The position numbers and the translations under genes were made by a program. This document shows positions 1 to 12,300 of a stretch of DNA of 64,000 nt, in pieces (positions within the stretch are counted from its first letter, which is position 1; the number at the start of each line of letters is the position of its first letter). Source of the stretch: Liolophura sinensis (taxonomy: Eukaryota; Mollusca; Polyplacophora; Chitonida; Chitonidae); the NCBI RefSeq assembly GCF_032854445.1, contig NC_088304.1, positions 5,332,001 to 5,396,000 on the forward strand, read 5' to 3'. The notes beneath the pieces were generated by a model that had not been told where the DNA came from, ran no database searches, and was given only the letters and a program-made list of their open reading frames with translations.

Positions 1-352
1 AGAACTCTGTATGCCAAGTTCCCTGTGGATAAGTTTGAGTTTGATGCATTGGATCTGTCACAGTTAGATGTGGAGAAGGAGCTTGGAGGGACGGTGTATG
101 CAATGGTGGAAGTGGAGTATTCCCCTTCCGCAGGTGACCAAGGTATGAAATTCTCTTCCTGCATTATAAAAGACTTCAGCATGGAGATCAAACCCAGAGC
201 AGTATAAATGACCTAAAGCAGTAATAGAGAGAAATAGGGAGAAGTCATAAAATAGAGCATGTGTATTTTCTCTTCTCCTTGCTTATCTTCATTAAATACT
301 TAATTAAGTCATTTTAAATGACAAAAAGGTGGAATTATCGGTGTAGCTGTGG

Positions 353-383
<31 letters not shown>

Positions 384-3300
384 ATTTGATTCATGTTTAT
401 TGCCTTATACATGTAAGGTTTAATGGTGGTAGCAAATTTTATAGGTTGATAAAACTTGATTACTTGGAGTAAACCACTGATCTTTGGCAAGTTACTGGTG
501 TCATATTTCACATAGGTGAGTGATATGTGGCCTGCAGCCAACTTCATACAAGATCACACAAGAGAGCATTGTCAACCACTTCCTTACCAACCAGTTCTCA
601 TGAACAATGGAAGCTGGGGAATGTAGAAACTGTTTTGTTGAAGGTGTCTACATTTTCTTAATTTGTTACATATTTACTTCATAGCTAACAATTCCACCAC
701 CCTGGGCTGGAGTAAAGTCCCTTTGTATGATCAGGTGTCAGCCAATCAGTGGACACTTCTAACAGGAAATAACACCTACCCATTGCACCCTGGGAAGGAA
801 AAGGGCAGTAAGTCAACCCCGATCCCAGGCACCTCAGCTGAGTACGAAACAGGTGGGTATGCTTAACAGCATTTTGAAATAAGATAGTGTATTTGCTATG
901 CAGTAGACTGAAACTGATTTCCCAGTGAATTGCAACAGTGAGGGTGAAATATTGCCGACGAGGAATTAATCCCCAATCATTCGTTCATTCTTCACCTTTG
1001 ACATGGAATGCGCTTTGGAAATGTGACAAGCTATTGATGATGCCTCCACTGACCGCCATAGTATCAAAGAACAATGACAAAAATATTAAAAAAATAATAA
1101 TGCTGGTTTAAGACACTCTGAATGGTAGTCTTTAAGTGGACATAAACATTAGTCAGGTGCTCGCTAAGACATTAAAAACTGAAAATAGGGGTTAAAAAAA
1201 ATCACTTCTGTGTTTTTGTAGTAAAATTACTCAAATTTTTGGACAAAAACTGAATTGAATTCGAAAATATATGCGTCCTTGACAAGCTGAAGTGGTCAAG
1301 CGTGTATTGGCTGTAATTAAAACTTGTGAGTCCATTCGTATTTAGTTCTATCAGTCTTCAGTATGCAAGGAAAGTGAAAGAAAGTAGCACATGCTGGCAT
1401 CCAATGAATGTCGCTTTGATACACGCTATCCCATTGGCTGTGTGTCTCCTGTGGACCAATGAGGGAGCTTCTAACAAACTCTGAACTGTATACAACAATG
1501 CCATTTGACAACCAGTATCAGGCCAGCTACAAAAGATGATTAAAACCGAAAACAATCCAAAACTAATTGTGTTGCTTGACAGTGCAAATGACCGGCTCCA
1601 ATAATGGTAAATTTGTATGTTTAATGTTGAACTTTTTAAAAGGTGACCAGTGACTTTGCCTGTTGATTAAAGGTAGGCCTACATATACTTGCTCGCCAGT
1701 CAAAGGCTCGTGCAAAAACAAGTGACACCTCCTAGGCTCTTTGAATCCTGCTCACAGTAGGTGCAAATGTCATCTTTTTACACAGTGATAATTCGCCCAC
1801 CATGGTTGTAATCTCTGATCCAGATTGTGAGGATTAGCGACATCACAGGAAACAAAAGAGGATTATGGCCCCTCTTGATAATACCTCTTGATGTACTTGA
1901 GTAATTTGAGCTGAGCCTGCTGATCTGTGATTGTCACACAAGTGCTAACATCTGTGATACATGTATCTGTTATCAGACCTACTGGGCTACTCCTCAGAGC
2001 TGAGCCTGCTGATATGTCATTGTCAAACAAGTGCTAACATCTGTGATACATGTATCTGTTATCAGACCTACTGGGCTGCCCCTCAGAACTGAGCCTGCTG
2101 ATCTGTGATTGTCACACAAGTGCTAACATCTGTGATACATGTATCTGTTATCAGACCTACTGGGCTGCTCCTCAGAGCTGAGCCTGCTGATCTGTGATTG
2201 TCACACAAGTGCTAACATCTGTGATACATGTATCTGTTATCAGACCTACTGGGCTGCCCCTCAGAGCTGAGCCTGTTGATCTGTGATTGTCACACAAGTG
2301 CTAACATCTGTGATACATGTATCTGTTATCAGACCTACTGGACTGCCCCTCAGAGCTGAGCCTGCTGGTCTGTGATTGTCACACAAGTGCTAACATCTGT
2401 GATACATGTATCTGTTATCAGACCTACTGGGCTGCTCCTCAGAGCTGAGCTTGCTGGTCTGTGATTGTCACACAAGTGCTAACATCTGTGATACATGTAT
2501 CTGTTATCAGACCTACTGGGCTACTCCTCAGAGCTGAGTCTGATAATCTATGACCTGGATGAGGAGCCATATGAGGAACCTGCAGACATTATTCCGGTAC
2601 AGTTACCTCCTCAGGACACCAGGGAGCCGTCTCCTCCCAGGAAGCCGTAAGTTTGTCTCCCCATGTGGATTGCCTGCACAAATTTAACCCCTAACCAGAA
2701 TTACCTGTACAAGTTAGAACCCTAACCAGAATTACCTGCACAAGTTTGACCCCTAACCAGAATTACTTGCACAAGTTTGTCCCTTTACCAGAATTACCTG
2801 CACAAGTTTGTCCCTTAACCAGAATTACCTGTACAAGATTGACCCCGAACCAGAATTACCTGTACAAGTTTGACCTCTAACCAGAATTACCTGTACAAGT
2901 TTGACCCCTAATCAGAATTACATGTACATGTTTGACCCCTAACCAGAATTACCTGTACAAGTTTGACCCCTAACCAGAATTACCTGTACAAGTTTGACCC
3001 CTAATCAGAATTACCTGCACAAATTTCACCCCTAACCTGAATTACCTGCACTAGTTTGTCCCTTAACCAGAATTACCGTACAAGTTTGACCCCTAACCAG
3101 AATTACCTCTACAAGTTAGAACCCTAACCAGAATTACCTGTACAAGTTTGACCCCCTAACCAGAATTACCTGTACAAGTTTGTCCCGTAGCCAGAATTAC
3201 CTGTACAAGTTTCACCCCTAACCAGAATTACCTGTACATGTTTGACCCCTAACCAGAATTACCTGTACAAGTTTGACCCCTAACCAGAATTACCTGTACA

Positions 3301-6300
3301 AGTTTGACCCCTAACCAGAATAACCTGTACAAGTTTGACCCTTAACCAGAATTACCTGTACAAGTTTGACCCCTGATCAGGATTACCTGCATAAGTTTGT
3401 CAGGCCCCTGATTTTTGAGACAATTCGTGTAACTTTTAAATCATGTCACTGACTTTCAGAAATGAAGATCGCAAATTACATATCCGTACAGTATCATGAC
3501 ATGTTAGTATTAATCAACTGTGGCCTCATTTGTTGATATTTAGCAGAGACAAAATAATACTATTGCAGAAGAGATTAGTTGAATATTTAAAGTAGTTACC
3601 AGTCCAGCCAATATTGTCATTTCACTACTGACGTAATTTCAGCGATGATGCTATATATCATGTCTACATGTAGTTTTTATTTATCTGCGTATTTCATTCA
3701 TGTTATACGCCGTACACAAGAATATTTCACTTATAAGACGTCAGCCAGCATTATGGTGGGTGCAAACCAGGAAACACATGGCCATCTGCACGTTGGTGGC
3801 AGACCTTTCCACATACAGCCAGGGAGGAAGCTGGTATGAACTGAACAGGAACTCCTATTGACTGCATTGGTGAGAGGTTCCTGGGTCATTGCGCCGGTGG
3901 CACGCTAATCACCTCGGCCACGGAGGCCCCCGCACATATACTTTTTTGTGTAAGTTGTTGTGGAGGAAGAAAGAATTAGTCAATTCTGACATAAATATTA
4001 CAGGTCTCCAGTTCTGACCACCCCAGCCTCAGCACAGACCCCAGATGTTGATGTCGGAACACCAAAGCCCCCGGTGAAACAGACCCCAGGCCCTGAACAT
4101 AAGCGGCGTCGCCCCAAGGACATCATCCCGCCCCCAGATACCCCTGGGCCCGTGGATCCCTCCCCATGGGTTGCCCACAGGACTAAGACAGCATCGTGGA
4201 ACCCTTCCCCCACAGATGTGACTGAGGCCTTTGATCTGTATGTGGACAGTGTGCGCTTCATCCCTGACAATGCCTCAGTGGTCAAGGTTAGTTACTGGGT
4301 GCCTCAGTGGTCAAGGTTAGTTACTGGGTGCCTCAGTGGTCAAGGTTTGTCACTGGGTGCCTCAGTGGTCAAGGTTTGTCACTGGGTGCCTCAGTGGTCA
4401 AGGTTAGTTACTGGGTGCCTCAGTGGTCAAGGTTAGTTACTGGGTGCCTCAGTGGTCAAGGTTAGTTACCGGGTGCCTCAGTGGTCAAGGTTAGTCCCTC
4501 ACTTACAGAACTTGGTATTGTGTATGAAATCAAAGCCAGGCAAGTCTTGAAATGAAAGATGTTTCCTCTATACATGAATTGGAATGGGATATTGTCAGAA
4601 AAAATAAATTGTGTCTCACTTAACATATGTTCTGTCAACTCTTGTATGTCCTCAATAATGACTTTCTGTAAAAAAAAATTGGTGTGACATTTAATTTTGA
4701 ACAGGAAAATGATTTCTGTATGTGTATGAAGACATTAGACCGTCTTAAAAAAAATATTCATTATGATTAAATTAGGTGTTATTTTCTGAAGAAAAGTATA
4801 TATATGATATGTCATGATAGATGCATGGTGTAAATCAACATAATTTTGTGTTATTAGCATTGTAGGTTAGTAATACATTTATATCCTGCCATGCAATCAT
4901 GACAGGTAACTGGGCGAGTGCTGAACACAGGTGACATAACAAGCCCACCTGACATCAAAGCCTTACCTGAGCTGTCTGAGTCGGCCAGGTGTCCAGTGTT
5001 CGGTTACAAATTGACTGTTAACGGGAATAATGAGGAAGCTAGTGGGGACATGCTGATCTTGTTACGGCTGTACACCGTGGATGTGGTGACTGACATGCTG
5101 ATGGTGGTGGGAAGCTGTATATTACCGGTGTTTGAACCCGATGACACTGGAAAGGTGAGTCCTGCTACACAAGAATTTTATTACATCAAAACGTGACAAC
5201 CAAGAATTAAAGGTCGTTCTTTTTTCTTGTTTTTCACTCATGGTTATAGTATATTACGTGCAAGGTGAGGTATTGTGTATTGAAAGTGACAATGTGCATG
5301 GAGGTGTGCTTTAGAGTTTTTGTTAAGCCACAGGTATGTGTGTACTAGTAAATTATGCATTGATCATTGACGTCACAGTTTCTTACCCAGCTTTGGCTGG
5401 CTTGGCTGCAGCTGTAAGTTGGGAGATTTGTCCATGAACCAGTTTGTACCTGGAAATGGTTAGTGATTTACCCTGGGAAGCATAGTATTCTCCAACCAGT
5501 AACCTGCTGGCCGCCTTTCTCAAATACAGTATCAAAACACCAGTGAAATAAATACCGATAGATAAATTTACTTTGTAAGAGTGGCCTGTACTCTACTGGC
5601 CATTTGCCGCCATTGGTAAGTTGGATTCAGAAGTCCTTATCAACATTGAGCCACATTTGGACCCTCTTTACGTTTAAATGGGTCAGTTAGATCCTTTAAT
5701 TAGATACTTGCACTCGTTTCATTGAGCTGAAGCACTAATTGGTATGATACAAAAAGTAGGAGAGTCATATTACTCTAATTCCTCAACCTTTTGCATATGA
5801 AAGAGAAACATTTATTTTGATTTATGCACCTTTTTACTTCGATTGTGGAGACAAAACTGCATGGGTATATATACTCAACTATTAACTTTGACATTGCAGC
5901 CATTGCTTAGAGTGGGAGGTCATCAGCTGAAGTTTAGGAATGGAATGCCTCCTAAAAATGCACCACAGGAGCTGCTTAAAGCCTCAGACATCGATGGTGT
6001 TCCAGCTATCCCAGGATGCACCATTCTTGTGCGCCTCATGCCACATTCAGAGGTAAGTAAGCTTTTTTGCCTGTGTGATTGTGCACATGGGAATGTGTAA
6101 AAAATCCACAGATGTAACCCTCATCTGTCTTAAAGCTAAATCCACAGATATAACCCTCATCTGTCTAAAAGCTAAATCCACAGATATAATCCTCATGTGT
6201 CTTAAAGCTAAATCCACAGATATAACCCTCATCTGTCTAAAAGCTAAATCCACAGATATAATCCTCATCTGTCTAAAAGCTAAATCCACAGATATAATCC

Positions 6301-9300
6301 TCATCTGTCTAAAAGCTAAATCCACAGATATAACCCTCGTCTGTCTAAAAGCTAAATCCACAGATATAATCCTCATCTGTCTTAAAGCTAAATCGATAGA
6401 TATAATCCTCATTTGTCTTAAAGCTAAATCCACAGATATAACCCTCATCTGTCTAAAAGCTAAATCCACAGATATAACCCTCATCTGTCTAAAAGCTAAA
6501 TCCACCGATATAATCCTCATCTGTCTTAAAGCTAAATCGATAGATATAACCCTCATCTGTCTAAAAGCTAAATTCACAGATATAATCCTCATCTGTCTTA
6601 AAGCTAAATCCACAGATATAACCCTCATCTGTCTTAAAGCTAAATCCACAGATATAATCCTCATCTGTCTAAAAGCTAAATCCACAGATATAACCCTCAT
6701 CTGTCTAAAAGCTAAATCCACAGATATAATCCTCATCTGTCTTAAAGCTAAATCGATAGATACAATCCTCATCCGTCTTAAAGCTAAATCCACAGATATA
6801 ATCCTCATCTGTCTTAAAGCTAAATCCACAGATGTAACCCTCATCTGTCTTAAAGCTAAATCCACAGATATAACCCTCATCTGTCTTAAAGCTAAATCCA
6901 CAGATATAATCCTCATCTGTCTTAAAACTAAATCGATAGATATAACCCTCATCTGTCTAAAAGCTAAATCCACAGATATAATCCTCATCTGTCTAAAAGC
7001 TAAATCGATAGATATAATCCTCATCCGTCTTAAAGCTAAATCCACAGATATAATCCTCATCTGCCTTAAAGCTAAATCCACAGATATAACCCTCATCTGT
7101 CTAAAAGTTAAATCCACAGATATAACCCTCATCTGTCTTAAAGCTAAATCCACAGATATAACCCTCATCTGTCTTAAAGCTAAATCCACAGATATAACCC
7201 ACATCTGTCTAAAAGCTAAATCCACAGATATAACCCACATCTGTCTAAAAGCTAAATCCATAGATATAACCCACATCTGTCTTAAAACTAAATCCACAAG
7301 TATAACGCTCATCTGTCTTAAAGCCAAAGAATACACTATTGTGAAGTTTATGTCAGATCAAAAACCATCACCGTCTACAAAAATATTTCTATTCATTTTT
7401 CAACCTAGTAAAATGCGTTTGAAAGTTTGAATTCTACAGTGGCCTTATCTAACAGTATTTTGACCAGTGACATCACATCAGATTTTTGCCATGTTATACA
7501 CATAAAATTAGACTGCTACATTTCTTCATTAAAAATGCATATACATAGAGATTGATGAATACATTTGGCAAATGGACCTGAAATGAGCCATTTTAAGCAA
7601 AAATATTGATGTGACATGACTGATCCACAGCTGACCACTGTAGAATCAGATGTTGTGAAACCATTTTACTTCGTTGGAAAAGTCATACAAAATAAATCAA
7701 ACTATTTTCTTGGACAGTTTTTAGTGGTCTTTCATCTGATATATATTTTATTTTATTGTTTTCTTTACCTTTAAAATGATAGCCTTTGGTTAATGCACTC
7801 CCCACTGGTAGAAAATCAAAGACAAGTGCACAATTGTGGCTTTTTCAAGCTAACTTTCACAAACTGTTCTTCTTCAACAAGAAACGCACGAGTTCTTCAA
7901 ATGAAATTATTATTAATGTATTTTATGAACAGGTAAATTCTGTACCTTGCTATTTCAGATTAAACCAAACAATAGATGGACGATTAATTGTGTTGGCAAA
8001 ATATTCTTGATTTAAACAAGGACATTCTCCATATTACTTTAAATCAAGACACAATGGTAGTAGGACTGAAATAGTCTGAAAAGTGACGTTAAACCCGAAG
8101 AAATAAAAGAAAAACAAGCAAGCATCCTTGTTGTGGACCATTTCACCCAGTGTTCTACATTTCAAACTTCACCTGTGTGCATCAGCTGAAGAGCGCATAT
8201 TGATGCACGCAATCGACCTCTTGACAAGGAGGTCACAGGTTCAAATCCAGCTCGTGCTGATTCAGGTGTGGCTGTATGACAGAAGATTTGTCAGTTACCT
8301 GATAAATGCAGATGGTGAACTCTACATAACTCCGGTTTCCTCAGCCAAAAAACTGCCATTGTAAAAGTGAAGAAAAAAAAATGAAAATAGAAATTAATAA
8401 GTTAATGCTTTTTTCTCCAGAATTTTGTAGCACTTCCCAAGTATGGTAAAGGGTACTATAAGAGTTTTGACTGCCAACCCTCACTGTCTGAGGAGAGGAT
8501 TTTCCACAGTTACACAGAGCATATGGCTTACCCTAGAGACTTCCGACAGATGATCAGAAGAGTGCAGACTGTGGAGAGAGTGCCCCCTAGTGAGTAATCA
8601 GCCGCTGGGGGTTGGGTGGGAGGTTGGTGTTGGTCATGGAGAGTATATAGTGAGGAGACAGTTGTGGGAGTTCAGAGTTCAGTGGAGAGATCTGGGTTCT
8701 CCAGTTTTTTCCCTGATAACTGTCATTGTCTAAGTAAACCATGTGTATAGAGCGGTTCATTCCTCTATCTACTATCTACTGAGTGAAGTAATTAAATAAA
8801 TGATGAGTTCAAGTCCAGCTCATGCTGGCTTCCTCTCCGGTCTCTCAGGTCTTGTAGCAACCTGCAGATGGTCGTTGGTTTCCCTCAGGGCTCTGCCCAT
8901 TGTCTGTCGTTGTATGAGGGTAATAAATTAATAAATAAGTAAATGATTTGATCTGAGTCCAAGTGTTCACGGCTTGTCTGTTTGTGTCTGGTTCTGTAGT
9001 GTCTGATGACGGCTCACTGTTTTGTGTCTTGTTCTGTAGTGTCTGATGATGGCTCACTCTCACGCTGGGTGGACAGTCGCCTTGACCTAAAGAAGAACCT
9101 ACCAGCTAACCTCCCTGCTGGCCACATCAACATTCTTCAGTGTGTGCGGTACCGGATCAAAACAGGCCTGTCTGTCAGGGTCAATCGGGCATTCGGCTTG
9201 GAAGGTAGATGTACCACATGTATCCCATAGTATTTTATTTCTGATCTAGTAGTTACATAGACCTCAACATGAAACTGTTGAAAAAATGCTTACAAAAAAG

Positions 9301-12300
9301 CTGTTTCAGAGGCATATGAATATCATGAAATTGTACTTTTCAAGATGAAACTTTAATTTTCCCACTGGGCTTCCATCCTATCTTCCAAGCAAGCCTCAAA
9401 ACACCATTTTAAAAACTCAGTAAAACTCTCATAATCAGGCAAAATGGGTTACATCGTCATACAAAAAATTTTGTGTCATTTAGCATATGCTGTGACAAAA
9501 TTTTGTGGTGGAATTTCATGGTTGGGTTAAGGCTCGGAAGTGTGAAATGTTAAGTGTAGGACAGGAGCATTGCATACATTTTTAGACAAAAAGCCATTAG
9601 CCAAAGAAGCATATCTGAAATTTACTCTGGATATAGTAAACATAAAAGTAATTTCCCCTTCCCTGATATATCTCTCTGTTATGATATTATTCAAACGTTG
9701 CATATGGTATTATTTGAACGTTGCATATGGTATTATTAGAAAGTTGCATATGGTTTTATTTGAAAGTTGCATATGGTATTATTTGAACGTTGCATATGGT
9801 ATTATTAGAAAGTTGCATATGGTTTTATTTGAAAGTTGAAGATTGTATAAAGTATAAAGCATTCGTAATAAATAAGATATTAACTACATGTTTTTTGGTA
9901 TCCATATCATCCCATGCTCATAAACTTAAAACCCTTTACCACAGTAAATATATTGTGGTAACTGAGCAGTTAGACCTTCTGCTCATTAATTGAATGACTT
10001 GGGAGTTTTAAAGCCAAGTGCAGTCCTACTTTAAACACTGAAGTTGGCAATCTTCTCCATTATGTGGTGGAATATTGCGTGGCCTGGTGTCAGTTTGCGG
10101 TGACTAGGTGGGGCAACATGCCTTGTGTCTTAAACATGGCATTTCAGTGAGACAGCACTGTAAATATTTACTCTAATTCTTCAGCTTTTTTTCTTGTTTG
10201 CACAGTGTTTAATCAGACATAGTCTGAAGGTATTGTTCTGTGTAAACTGATAAAATTAGACTTTTGTGAAGCCCTGCAATTGGTGAATCCAACCAATGTA
10301 CTTTTGTCTACAACATCAAACTGTAAGTGTTCATAAATTGCACTGGAAGTTCCTCTTTCATATCCCAAAATGTTGAGGAATTATGGTAGGCATTAGTGAT
10401 GGGACTGTGACAAGGTTTGTGAATATTGAAGAAAGCAATGTTAAACCTTGATGAATTTATGGAGTAGTGTATGTACATGTATGACTTACTCCCCCCCCCC
10501 AAAGAAAATGCAAAGAAAAGCCCTGAAATATAAACGCAACATATTCTTCTGGATTCAGTGTGTATTATTGCATGGTGCTTTTTCTGTTGGACTTTTCAGT
10601 TCTGTGTCATGTTGCATGAAGGTTAGCCTCCTTTATACCAGTAATATCATATATGATTGCAGAAAACCATTATGTGCAGTGTATTCTGAGAGTCATACCT
10701 GGAGGGTTAGCCCTGGACATGGAACCCACAGAGGCTGGGCTAGGGGGCCAGGAGCAATGGATCACCCTCAAACATGACTACTCTAGTCTGCTGAGGTCCC
10801 CGTGCTGGATAGATCCACCCCAGGTAAACACTCTCGGGTCTTCAGGGGGATACCTGGTGGTTTAGCTCTGGATGGAGGCCTCACAGGGTCATGGATGAGT
10901 AGTTGGGGTGGTGTTATGAAGGAGCAGTCAAGTCACACCTGTAACTTAAACGTTAACCTTGGTACTACCCAGCTTGGAACTAAAAACACTAGAGGAATAC
11001 AGTAGTCAAGGTACTTGTTGAATATTATGCCGTGTACAGTATATACCGGTGGGACATTGTGCCCAGTGTCTTCCGCATGTCATTCCAGTGAGACGGCACT
11101 ATACATGTGTTGGCATTGGGACTGGCCTACTTGAAGGATCTGCTGTTGTAATACAACAGAAATAGTGTTGAAAGCAGTGTTAAAGCCACAATCATACAAT
11201 CAAACAGACAGATTATAAATGTGTGGTGGTTGCCAGAGAATAACTTGTCAGATCATATGGTTAAAATACATGATTGATTGTGACAGCATTATACATTCAT
11301 CTTGCACTCATTGTGGACCCTTGCTACCGGTAGGTCAAAGCACAGGCTCGCTGCAACTGCCATTCCTTTGACCAATAAGCTTGAGTCTTTGCATTTGGCT
11401 ATCACTGCTTGGGGTGTGTCTGTAAAATCAGGTGGTTGGTTTGTCAGATATCTGCTGAAAGTCGGTGGTTTACTCCAGGCACATTGGTTTCCCACCCTTA
11501 CCCATAATCATGGCAGCATTTGTATGTGTTCAAAATTTTTGAGTACTGCATTAACACCAATCAAATATTAAATAAATAAATCCGTCTAAACTTTCCAGAT
11601 ATGGTAATATCATTGTTTATTCACAAGATATTGCACAAACTTCATTCCATAGTAAGACTAAAGTACATGTATTTTGGTGTTTTATGTGGAAACCTGGAAT
11701 GATGGAGACTCCTGAACGTTAAGATTTGTTACTTCAAACTCTTTCCTGACATTTCATCTTTCTTCATTGTAGGAAATTCATCCATTCTACGATGAGAACA
11801 GTTTGTGTGCTGATCCAGGTCATTGGACTAGGGGTGGTATACCACCCTACGAGAGACCACCGGGCCCCAGGGAGACTTACAGGGCCTGAGGGTCAACAGC
11901 TGAAGGAGCTGGGGGAACACTCCATGATGGGCTGGGCAGTGGTGCCACTATTCAGAGGGTAGGGACATTTTGAAAGATCTTCTTGTTTTGGTGAACAGAA
12001 TAATATGTGTAAAAATTTGCGGGATAATGCTCTGATCATTCATGCAAAGACTTTCACGATATGGCTGAAATACTGTCCTCGTCATTCATTTAAAGACTTT
12101 CACGATATGGCTGAAATACTGTCCTCGTCATTCATTCAAAGACTTTCATGATATGGCTGAAATACTGTCCTCGTCATTCATTCAAAGACTTTCATGATAT
12201 GATTGAAATACTGCCCTCCTCATTCATTCAAAGGACTTTCATGATATGCTGAAATACTGTCCTCGTCATTCATTTAAAGACTTTCACGATATGGCTGAAA

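Noticed and set aside
6047-7430. Two very long open frames on opposite strands
   Set aside because: Both are produced by the 36-bp tandem repeat, lie in an intron and have no start context or family motif.
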